NCBI GenBank assembly: GCA_004325065.1
Contig: PITI01000282.1
Location: forward strand, 1 to 15,384
Length of the DNA: 15,384 nucleotides
Source: Hamiltosporidium magnivora
Taxonomy: Eukaryota > Microsporidia > Dubosqiidae
Reading direction: 5' to 3'
In this document: one piece after another, positions 7,053-15,384 of the stretch
How positions within the stretch are numbered: the stretch's first letter is position 1
How the letters are laid out: each line of letters begins with the position of its first letter
The notes under the pieces: generated by a model
Told to the model about the DNA's origin: nothing
The model's input: only the letters and a program-made list of their open reading frames with translations
The model's database searches: none
Position numbers and translations under genes: made by a program

Positions 7053-9006
7053 TCCGAAATAATGCTTTTTTATTTTGGGTAAAAAAACTAAAGAAAAATG
7101 TATTTTTTTTACTCAATTACTTACACTAACCAAAGGAAGTAATTTTTAAGTAAAAAAGCAGAAAAAAAAATAAAAATTCCATGCTTTAAATCAATATGGG
7201 TTTTGGTTCAGTGTAAGTAGTAAGATGAGACAAAAAAAATTTTAAATTTTTAAATTAATATTTTCTTTTAGATTAAACATATTGATTTTATAATTTAATT
7301 TAGAAATTAAAATAAAATGTTTATTATATGAAAATTCAGTTGTTGTTTATCTTGTCCGATTCAAATAAAAAATAGAATTTTCTGAATTAACAGAAATATT
7401 TTAGTCCCGAATTTCCTTCTTTGAGATTCTGACACATGGCATTTTTGTAAATAAAATTAAAAAACGATTCTCCTTGAATCATAAACTTGTTGCTAAGAAG
7501 ACAATGAGCAACCTTAATACCTTAATAAATGTATTTTAATTGAATTCTTACTAATTATAGCAAATGAGTTATATATTTACTTATTCTGGCCATTTAATGT
7601 TCCAATGCATGATATTTAGCCCATCACAAATTTTACTCGATTTTTTTATATCAAACTGCTAGATTTTGTCAAAAGTTTTCGCCTTAATATCATATCATTC
7701 ACTATCTAAGAAAATTATAATAAGCTCTTCTCGATGTCATAGATAAGAAAATCTTAATAACATGTCTTTTGACCAGTATTCTAACATTGTCATTATATAT
7801 GACTCAATAATAACTACTCGTATTGTTTTATGCGAGTATATAATTTCAAAATATAGGTTGCTCAATTGACGACCAAGCTCGTATTTAATTTAACGATAAA
7901 TTTATTTCTATAAATATTATTGAATCTTTATTTGTCAAACCAAATGGTAAAATTATTTATGGAAGTTATTTTACTGAAGATAATATTTGCACTTCTAGTG
8001 TTCTTAAATTATAAGAACCCCACAACTACTTTGCATATTAGAATTTCTAAATATTTTGTGTTATTTTCTGCTTTATAAAGCTTTAATTGGAATAATGGCA
8101 AGAGGCATTACTGCAGACACTAAAAAAATCGAAAATATTATTATTTAGCTTAGTAAACATCTATACAAGTCTCTGTATTTAATTCATCTTTTAAATTCAA
8201 AATATGATCTACTCCTTTTTAATGACTTAATTAAATACTTCATTTAGACTTTACTCTTCAAAGGCAATTTTACAGAAATAAAAGACTTAAATGAATAAGA
8301 AGGATGAATTGTCTGCTCACACTAGACTGAAAAATTTAGGAAACCGAAAACATTAAAGAATCAAAGTTGATAAATTAGATTTTGAAAATATTTTATATTA
8401 AATCAGCCATAATAGATATATTTAAATACTAGAAAAAAATATGAGATAAATATTTATAGTATTAAATCTTGACATGTGATATGGAAAATAATATTGTAAC
8501 AAATATCTCAGTTAAATATTAAGTATTTATGAAGAAATTTACTTTGATCTGAACTGGAACAGAGACAACAGTAAAATAAGCAAGTATTATAATATTCAAA
8601 GAAAATTTATTATTTTTCATTCTAAATTTTTCGATTATCAATTAAGTTTTTATAATTTAAATTTGGCTTTAAGCCACTATATCCGCGTACTTAATAAAGT
8701 TTAATTCTTATTTGATATTCATAAGAGGTTTTTTTACGATGAAAAAAAATTTTATAACTTTTTTTAAATTCTTTTTTGGTTTTTTAAAACATTTTTTCCA
8801 AGAAGAAAAAATATACTTTATGTTTTATTTCATTAATTTTAATTTATGAGATAAAATAAAAATAATTCAATTATTGTAAATTTGTTTACTTTTTTTAATA
8901 CTCATTTCAATTCAAAAGTAAAATTTTACAGAGGAGCGATTAATTTTGATTGAAAAATAAGAAATAATTTATTAATTTCAAATTGAAAAAGAAAATAGAT
9001 CAAGTA
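7053..9006. other. AT-rich spacer with possible mobile-element scraps
   Basis: About 1.95 kb without a convincing gene. The plus strand around 7930-8150 holds short peptide matches to a Ty3/gypsy-type reverse transcriptase, listed separately. A 62-codon open stretch at 8516-8704 (plus strand) has no CCC/GGG signal, no ATG near its beginning and no recognised family. The rest shows stops in every frame. Confidence 0.5.
7930..8150 (+). pseudogene. Possible Ty3/gypsy-type reverse-transcriptase remnant
   Basis: Translated pieces read FVKPNGK near 7937-7957 and, after at least one frame change, CYFLLYKALIG followed by RGITADTKKIENII near 8065-8147. The second piece resembles the conserved end of Ty3/gypsy reverse transcriptase, where the pattern C-x-F-F...V-x-F-L-G-H...G-I-x-x-D-P-x-K-[IV]-x-A-I is typical. 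The first piece resembles the V-K-K-x-[ND]-G strand of the same domain. In an intact element these blocks lie several hundred bases further apart and the catalytic D-D block lies between them, so if the match is real most of the domain is deleted. No LTRs were found. This is weak and could be coincidence. Confidence 0.25.
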
Positions 9007-9012
9007 TTTATT
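9007..9012 (-). promoter_or_regulatory. Probable polyadenylation signal AATAAA for the secreted-protein gene
   Basis: On the minus strand AATAAA begins 19 bases after the TAG stop at 9031-9033. The spacing fits a short microsporidian 3' UTR, with the caveat that AT-rich DNA makes this hexamer common. Confidence 0.45.
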
Positions 9013-9030
9013 TTTTGCTCGTAGATTTTC

Positions 9031-9783
9031 CTAAATCAGAAGGGCACAGTTTTTTTCAATAAACGTAACCCAATTTTTTCTATGAACCGTTGTATATTCG
9101 AGGTATTGTTTTTTTATTTCATCTGATATTAAAATTACCTCATCTAATTTCGGAATTTTATCGAAATCAATAGTTCCACTTAATATACTTTCAATTAAAT
9201 CACATGCATTGCCAATAGAAGAAAAATGATGTTTTTTTAACTTATTGATTGTTTTAATGATATCCTCTACAGATCTAATATTTGATGAATGCAAATTTGT
9301 ATTTGATCTGCAATTTTCTTTAATCGATTCATTAAAATCATTGTAATATTTTCTAATCATAATATAATATGGTTTTCTTAAATTTATTCTTAAAAATGTC
9401 TTTAAAGCGCTGTAATATTTTACAAGTACTTCCTTTACCGATTTAATTCGCTCAGCTGTATATTTTTGATGCAACATATGATCAGTATTTTTCTTATACG
9501 TTTGAAGCAAAACAGTTATCTTGTCATGAAATTTTTTATTTTTTTTTGAAACGCATCTCGGTAAAAATATTTTTTCATACAAATTACCCAATTTATACGC
9601 CATTGTCCAAAGAGAATCAATAGGACATATTTTGTACGTTTCCTTTATCTCTTTATTTAATTCACCATTCATTGATTCCAACCTTTCCATTTGCTTATTT
9701 AATTTAACTATTTGCTTTTCAAACGGATAGTTTATAGCACATAAACAAACATACATCAACAAATACATTAAAATCAATATCAT
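9031..9783 (-). CDS. Predicted secreted protein with helical body, function unknown
   Basis: The 250-aa protein begins with a hydrophobic stretch (MILILMYLLMYVCLCA, 1-16) ending in an A-x-x cleavage-like context, so a signal peptide is likely and the mature product would enter the secretory pathway. There is no second membrane segment and no ER-retention tail. Residues ~22-48 have a heptad-like pattern and may form a coiled coil; the rest is Lys-rich and predicted mostly helical. The mature part has Cys at 53, 77, 158, 194 and 246, an odd number, so one could be unpaired or bond to a partner. I do not recognise the family. Microsporidia encode many such lineage-specific secreted proteins that act in the spore wall, polar tube or host cell; nothing here chooses among these. 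Other Met codons lie at 6 and 10, but the first ATG keeps the full signal peptide and has CCC at -13 to -11. Confidence 0.8.
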   Translation of the reverse strand: MILILMYLLMYVCLCAINYPFEKQIVKLNKQMERLESMNGELNKEIKETYKICPIDSLWTMAYKLGNLYEKIFLPRCVSKKNKKFHDKITVLLQTYKKNTDHMLHQKYTAERIKSVKEVLVKYYSALKTFLRINLRKPYYIMIRKYYNDFNESIKENCRSNTNLHSSNIRSVEDIIKTINKLKKHHFSSIGNACDLIESILSGTIDFDKIPKLDEVILISDEIKKQYLEYTTVHRKNWVTFIEKNCALLI

Positions 9784-9793
9784 TTTTCTAAAA

Positions 9794-9796
9794 GGG
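9794..9796 (-). promoter_or_regulatory. Microsporidian CCC start-proximal signal (secreted-protein gene)
   Basis: On the minus strand CCC sits at -13 to -11 of the ATG within TACCCTTTTAGAAAA. Position and composition match the signal of the 680-aa gene (CCCTTAGACTAAAAA), which also has a TTAGA-like stretch between the triplet and the start. Confidence 0.6.
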
Positions 9797-12318
9797 TAGA
9801 AAATATTATTAAGTATTGATTAAAAAATTTTTATGATATCTATCAAGCAAAGTATCATAAAAGATATATTTTGTTTTTTTTAATTAACAACTGTATCTTG
9901 TGAAATTTTCATGTACAAAGGTGCTTAATTAAGTTGGAACGAGATTCGGAACTTAACACCAGTATCTGTAAAATTATTATTCTTTAAAGAGCATGATTAA
10001 GAACGGATCGATCTTCGAACCGAACAACGTATTTTATAAAATTTTATTTTTACATAAGGTTATGAATAACGGCACATTTATAAAGATACTTGTGCAGCAA
10101 TGCTTCCAAAAAATTTTCATAAAGTTTATTATCATGGTGATTCGTTTTCCAAATTTTTTTTCCCTCAATAAAAAATCAGTTTTAAATTTAAACAAGAAAA
10201 TGTTAATAAACTACAAGATGAAATTATTTACCGAATAATTTAAATTTTAAGGTTATTTATATTCCACAATTATTTAAAAACAAGCAAGTTTGTTTTTTAA
10301 AAAAACCATTGCAGACAAATCAATTATTAAACATAAATTAATTTAATCAAGATACATCAAAAACAAAACTATAAATTTAAAACTGGGATAAACATGATTT
10401 TCTATATTTTATGCCATTTAAAACATAGTTTTCTGCGTTACATTGTTTACGATCGACATAATAGATTGTTATCAAACAAAATGTATTAATAGCAATTTAA
10501 CTAAAAAAAAGTATATCGCAAGCAATACAGTTGATTTAAAAAGAAATTACCAGAGATTTCGTTGCTAGTGGGACTTATATACTGGATTAACTCTTGCATA
10601 TCTCGTAATCTGAGAAGATCTAAAATGAAGATAAAATATGGATATATAAATCATTAGGTTTTAAATTTACTTGAAAAACTGAAGTTACAAAGAATATTAA
10701 AATAAGACTTAATATTGTAACTTAGGAGAAGTAAGTATACAGTATAGTGCTTATGGTGTTTTGATAAACATCCCAAAGAATTTAATGCACATTTCAGAAA
10801 ATTAGTCACTTTTACATTCGAAAAAGTAATAATTTTTCATGATATGTTATATGATTCGTATTATGTGTATTGATTTCGTTTTGCTTCAAATTTGAAAATA
10901 GAAGAACCAAGTTTTTAGTAAATAGAATACATGAAGCAATAGCAAAACACCTTAGCCTAAACTCAAAGCAATACGTATTTTCCTTGAAAACAGATAAAGG
11001 CATTTATTCTATATGAACAAAAAAAATTCATAGATCTTAATGACTCTAATACTCACTCGGCGATAGCCAGGATAAAAGACAGACATAGTAATGGTTGAGA
11101 TAGAAATAAAAACATAAGTATGATCACATTTATCCAACGATTAACACAGAAAAACATAATAAGTTGTATTAAAATATTAAATAGAAATGATGGAAAGATA
11201 TTTTAGAAGAAGCTGTAAGTCTAGTTATTAAAAAGTTAATTTTATTGCAGAAGAAAGCAATCGAAACTTTATTAAAGTACCTATTATAATTGTAACAAAA
11301 AATACCAAAGTATGGATGGTTAAAAAAACATCTTTTCAGTTTATAGACTTACTTACTCCGGTCATTTTTTTAGCTCTCAATTTTGAGGCAGAACAGATGG
11401 AATGCTAACATATTCCGACGTAGTAAATTTCTAGCTTTTTTTACGCTTATTCTTTTTTCATTAAACACGGGTTTATAAGAGTCGAACTATTTTAAAATTC
11501 ATAAGTTCTTATATTTTCACAGCCAAACCACCTAATTTTATGCGGTATAAGTCATAGCTCAATCTCAGGATAGCAAAGTAATTTTTGAGACATTCCACCT
11601 CTTTCGATCTGTTTCTTTAAATCAGTTGTAGTTCAGAATTCTAGTTAGATCAGATCCTAGACCTAGGTCGGTTTATATTCCATAAAAAATCCAAATATAG
11701 ATTTTAACCGGCTTTATACACTTATTCACAAGTAGTATTTAAAAATGTTGCTATACTTCCTCTACCTGAGATTTATACTTGAGTATAAATTCAGTAAATT
11801 ATATAAGAATACAGAACCTATAAAGAATAAGAAAAAATATAAAATTCAGATGTAAAGTCAATGAGGAACAAGTAAAAATTGTTCTGTATGAAAAATTTGC
11901 TGAAAAATTAAGAAAATTATGAAAATTAAGAAAATTAAGAAAATTTCATAAAAAAACAACTTATCACTCAATTAATAACTTCATTGATAAAATTATGAAA
12001 TATGCTAGAGTGATAGGCCACACTTTAATTAACATACTGATACATAAAATTGGAAATAAACAGAAAGCTAACAGATCAAGACTTAAAAAAAATCTTATAG
12101 AAAGCAATAACATGTATGAATCATTTAGAAAGTAAAAATACGTATTTTAGGCTGAGTCTATTTTGTTTGGAAATTAAAAATTCTGATATTAGACAGTCTA
12201 AGAAATTCAAAAACATTTTTTTCAAGAAATAGTATATATTGTTGAAAATGATGAGAAAATGGTATTTTATCAATTTTTAGTAGAATGAAATTTGTAAAAT
12301 TTTAATGTTTAAGATTAT
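9797..12318. other. AT-rich spacer upstream of the hAT relic
   Basis: About 2.5 kb without a supportable gene. An 81-codon frame at 9993-10238 (+) lacks the start signal seen in real genes here. The plus strand at ~10890-11010 reads as a codon-like stretch (FENRRTKFLVNRIHEAIAKH and onward) and ~11265-11320 as VPIIIVTKNTKVW; both vaguely recall the C-terminal part of non-LTR retrotransposon proteins, but I could not confirm that. A short GAAAATTAA repeat lies at 11902-11947. Confidence 0.5.
11902..11947. repeat. Short tandem repeat, 9-bp GAAAATTAA unit
   Basis: Five consecutive units, one of 10 bp and four of 9 bp, follow GAAAATTAA with single-base variants. It is a simple-sequence slippage tract in non-coding DNA with no evident function. 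Confidence 0.75.
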
Positions 12319-12374
12319 ATGTAAATCAGGTTTATTAAAACTACGGCTTGCGGACACATTTCGTGCAGCCTTAT
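12319..12374 (-). mobile_element. hAT element 3' terminus (terminal repeat region) with candidate target duplication
   Basis: Bases from 12327 read CAGGTTTATTAAAACTACGG and continue CTTGCGGACACATTTCGTGCAGCC in shorter pieces. This parallels the terminus of hAT elements of the Charlie kind, which begin CAGGGG, then AAACTACGGCCCGCGGGCC, then a second CGGCCC block. It lies ~300 bp beyond the end of the hAT transposase relic, where the 3' terminus is expected. The eight bases before it (ATGTAAAT, 12319-12326) would be one copy of the target duplication; the other end of the element was not found in the window, so this cannot be confirmed. Confidence 0.5.
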
Positions 12375-12632
12375 GTAACAGTTCAGACATTACTTACATT
12401 TATCCCACCGTAAAATATTTTTTTATTGTAGGATAGGTGTTTTTTTAAGCTAAAAAATGATAAAATTCACGTATACAAAGAAAAAAGTTAAAATTAGGAA
12501 TATTTTTTTTATTAAGAATTCATATTACAAAGAAAATTTGTTTTTCCCTTAAAATTTTTTGAAACCACCTAATTTTTTTTCATAATTTTACACCAAAAAA
12601 TCAAATGAAGTAAAGAAAATTAATCTCATTAT

Positions 12633-13047
12633 TTATGAGATTGATGAGTTTAGATTTGTCTTAATGAGTTCTTAAAATCGTGGGTCTCAAATAGACATTA
12701 TCAATAAAGATTTCACGTGGTAATCTGTTGATTTAGACCTGTAAATATTCTTTGTATATTTTAATTTAGAGAATGTTTCTTTACACATATAGATAGCCAA
12801 AGGCAAGAATAAATACTCGACTAAATTCATGAACGTATTAAATTTTGTAGGGGGAAGATTCTTGTAAAATTCCAGTAATGATGAATTGAATCATTTTTCT
12901 TGTACAATATCCATGCACTGCATAGGTATTATTTTCCAATTGAAGCTCCGGTGTAAGGGTTTCAACATTAGAAGTAAAAGCGTATTGAAAAATTGGAATA
13001 TTGTTTGTTACCGAATTAAAATCGAAAAAAAAACGAGAATCAAAATT
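12633..13047 (-). pseudogene. hAT transposase remnant, C-terminal dimerisation region
   Basis: On the minus strand two overlapping frames give NFDSRFFFDFN, FTSNVETLTPELQLE and, after a frame change, LLEFYKNLPPTKFNTFMNL, ICKETFSKLKY (here YMCKETFSKLKY), YRSKSTDYHVKSLLIMS and a tail ending at the stop 12633-12635. In order these match the end of hAT transposases of the GTF2IRD2/SCAND3/EPM2AIP1-like group: F-x-x-R-F-x-D-F, the P-x-x-L-Q-L-E-L segment, L-x-x-F-Y-x-x-L-P-x-x-K-[FY], the C-E-x-x-F-S block and the R-S-x-L-x-D-x-H-L block of the dimerisation domain. There is at least one frameshift and two in-frame stops, and the N-terminal catalytic part and BED finger are absent, so it is inactive. 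It reads towards the CAGG terminus at 12327, in the orientation an hAT element should have. Confidence 0.75.
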
Positions 13048-13384
13048 TATTATTAGAACATCTCGAGATTATAGTGCGAACTCTATTGGAAATGATATCG
13101 CCGTTTGTTTACCCAATATTTAGCCTATATTAAAATTAGTACAATGTTTTTATTTATTTAAGATCGAAAAAACTCATTTTTTGACCAAATGATTTAATAT
13201 GGACGTATAAATCAGGCAATTCCGCCGGAGATACGACTGATTCTTCTCTGCCAGTCTCAAACTCTGTATAAAGAAAGAGGATTGGGAATGGGGATAACTC
13301 ACCAATTTAAAAAACGATATATTTACGAAACAGAAACAAATAATATATTTTGAAAACAAATAAAAAGAAAAGCCAATGTATATT
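13048..13384. other. Junction between the hAT relic and the LINE relic
   Basis: About 340 bases separate the two relics. The part from ~13205 to 13300 is less AT-rich than average (it contains TTCCGCCGGAG and CTGCCAGTCTCAAACTCTG) and may be the 5' untranslated part of the LINE. A 76-codon frame on the minus strand at 13174-13404 overlaps the beginning of the LINE endonuclease and is judged spurious. Confidence 0.45.
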
Positions 13385-15384
13385 ATAACATGAAATGTGC
13401 GCATTCTTTTTCGATCAGATGCGTTGTCTAATCTATCTATTGAAAAAGGAAATATAAAATTAATATTGTTTTACGGCAGAAAATCAGATGGAAAGAAACA
13501 AGTATGAAAAACCGTATTCTACGGCGGGAACACGACTTATGTACTGGAAACAGCATTTCCCACTGAAAACAACCCAGTAGTAAATACTTTATTATTAAAC
13601 TATTTATTAACGATTGTGTTTAATATAGTCAAGAGACACGTTTTTAATACGACAATGATGTGTGTTAAAGCTCCCAAAAAAATAGTAATGAAAAAACGAA
13701 CGTCGAATTTTGTAGAACACACATATATTTATGCGAAAATGCCCCAAGCAATGATATAAAAATTATTATGGATAATTTTAACCCAGAGATAGGAAAGAGA
13801 TATTATGCAGCTTTATTATCAAACAGGAAACCATTAATACTGAATTTAATAGTGGCAAAACAAGACTAACCAATTTTGCAGTGAGTAAGATCATGTGCAA
13901 ATAGAAGTTATTTCCCCATAAAATAATACATAAATACGCATGGAAATTACCAGATGATATGCCATTTAATCAAATCGAACATTCACTTATAGATTCGAGA
14001 TATGTATCAAGTGCCATGGATGTGAAATATTAGAAGCGCTGATTTAGAACCAGATCATCTTTTGTTAAGATGAAGTAGAGGCAGCGTGTAACAGCATCAA
14101 AACCATCCAGAAGATATACATTAGATAGGGATAATACTGACTTTCGAATGATTTGGACCTTAGAGAAAAATATTAAAGACCTTGATTAAGTACTTAAGCA
14201 TCAATAAGCCTTATATAACTGCTGAAATAGATTTTAGGTGAATCAAGGTAAAGAAAACTATCTGCAAACCGCAAAACAAGTATTTGGAGTAAATAAACAT
14301 GAGAAACAAGATTCTTGGCTCGATCAAGAGTGATGAATACGATCAAACAGGGAAATAAATCTATAATTAAAAGTTAAAACACAAACTACATGTATAAAAA
14401 AGAAGTTCTGTCGACAAGAACCAACTAAAACGGTGTTTTAAAGGGATAAACAAGTAAGAAAGGCCAAAAGCCTAAAATAAATAAAAAGAATGGCAGTAAG
14501 TAATAATCAAGCCGAATGTATTAGATAATAAGAAATTAGAAACTTGGCTTCGTACTCAAAACCAGCGTTCTAGAAGGAAAGAAGGGTGAGTTTTTACGGA
14601 TCTCAAAGAAATTATATATACATAAGGTAAATATTTTGAAAGCCTTCTTAACTACATAAAAGAAATAAAACAGATTGGGAAGAATGTCATAATAATTTAG
14701 CAAAAAAGAATATTGATAGCATGATAGATGAAACTACTAAAGATCCAACTCTCTAGGAAACAATGGCTGCCATTATGATTTTAAAAAATCATAGAGCCCT
14801 GTAAGAAGATGAATTTTAGCCGAGCTTTTAAAATATAGAGGTAATATATTAGGCCAAAACATACGCAAATCGGTTAAAATCATATAGAAAACGGAAAAAA
14901 ATATCATATGAATGAAATATTAGTCTGATAAGTCATTAAAACGGGGGAAAAACAAATATAAAACACACAAAATAAAGAAGAATATGTATGTTGCATAGCT
15001 ATCAAATTTCCCGGCTAAAAGGTTAGATATCATGGCAAGTGAATTATCGAGGATTATCAAAGTGGATTCCGTAAATTAGAGTAAAACAGATTCAATATTA
15101 ATAATATACATTTATGAAATATTTTAGATGTTGGCATAAAACATAATGAGTTTTCGGCTGTGTGGCTTTTTATAGAAGTTTATACGGCCGAACAACAAAG
15201 TTTGGTAATATTTGCTGATAATAACTAATCTATAAAGTTTTATTATGTTTATAGCAGCTCTTGTTTAATGCTTCGAAAATATAAAATCTATAGAAATTTA
15301 TTTATAATTAAAAATCCGACTTAAATATACTCCAGAGTAACTGAAATAATATTGGATCTGCTATAAGATTAACATCTTAACACA
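13385..15384 (+). pseudogene. Decayed non-LTR retrotransposon (AP-type endonuclease + reverse transcriptase), runs off right edge
   Basis: Several plus-strand frames give, in the right order, parts of an endonuclease/reverse-transcriptase polyprotein. ITxNVRILF near 13385 (a TGG-to-TGA stop in the T-W-N-V-R motif), then NTTMMCVKAP near 13640-13670, NDIKIIMDNFNPEIGK at 13750 (the catalytic G-D-F-N changed to D-N-F-N), KTRLTNFAVSK, FPHK, NQIEHSLIDSRYVSSAMDV at ~13968-14025, and ADLEPDHLLLR at 14038-14070 holding the D-H pair. A linker with TAKQVFG and KQDSWLDQE follows (~14260-14330). Reverse transcriptase begins with ILKNHRAL and AELLKYRGNILGQNIRK (~14760-14880), DYQSGFRK at 15052 and WLFIEVYTA (~15165), where F-I-D-F-K-x-A-Y-D is expected. 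Many stops and frameshifts mean it is dead. The type is common in arthropod genomes; the exact clade (RTE-, CR1- or Jockey-like) is not decided. Confidence 0.75.

Noticed and set aside
583..9783. Introns in any of the four genes.
   Set aside because: All four read continuously from a signalled ATG to a stop, and the cyclophilin and POP4 domains are complete without splicing.
9993..10238. 81-codon plus-strand open frame starting MIKNGSIFEP.
   Set aside because: No C/G triplet before the ATG, low-complexity Lys/Phe/Ile composition and no family match; likely chance, though transcription data could change this.
10812..11003. 63-codon minus-strand open frame.
   Set aside because: Antisense to a more codon-like plus-strand stretch, with no start signal.
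13174..13404. 76-codon minus-strand open frame.
   Set aside because: Overlaps the junction and the first motif of the plus-strand LINE relic; hydrophobic chance translation.

Overview
The window looks like a stretch of nuclear DNA from a microsporidian with an expanded, AT-rich, gene-poor genome. Three observations point there. (1) All four convincing protein-coding genes are intronless and carry a CCC or GGG triplet 4-15 bases upstream of the ATG, the compact initiation signal described for microsporidia. (2) Two proteins belong to reduced eukaryotic housekeeping families: a single-domain cyclophilin and a short, divergent RNase P/MRP subunit of the POP4/Rpp29 family. The other two are typical lineage-specific proteins: a long Asn/Lys/Glu-rich coiled-coil protein and a secreted protein. 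(3) The four CDS add up to about 3.8 kb of 15.4 kb, roughly a quarter. The rest is AT-rich spacer holding decayed transposable elements. Large-genome microsporidia of arthropods have this layout; the species cannot be named from sequence alone.

Layout: 1-~375 is a comparatively GC-rich dispersed repeat (copy A) that runs off the left edge. 583-2625 (-) is a 680-aa low-complexity coiled-coil protein with a 72-bp/24-aa tandem repeat. 2641-5127 is AT-rich spacer without a recognisable gene. 5128-5622 (-) is cyclophilin A-like. ~5761-6126 is copy B of the repeat in opposite orientation, starting about 140 bp upstream of the cyclophilin start. 6537-7046 (-) is POP4/Rpp29. 7053-9006 is spacer with a possible Ty3/gypsy reverse-transcriptase scrap. 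9031-9783 (-) is a 250-aa protein with a signal peptide. 9797-12326 is spacer.

The right-hand end is a transposon graveyard. 12327-~13047 (-) is the 3' part of a hAT element of the Charlie/GTF2IRD2-like kind: a frame-shifted C-terminal transposase domain plus a terminal sequence starting CAGG...CTACGG. ~13385-15384 (+) is a heavily mutated non-LTR retrotransposon with an apurinic-type endonuclease domain, a linker and the beginning of a reverse transcriptase; it runs off the right edge. Both resemble animal transposons, which would fit exchange of mobile DNA with an arthropod host.

The four genes are all on the minus strand but are separated by 0.9-2.5 kb and each has its own start signal (two have an AATAAA shortly after the stop). 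I therefore see four independent transcription units rather than an operon. No tRNA, rRNA, CRISPR array or intron could be supported.
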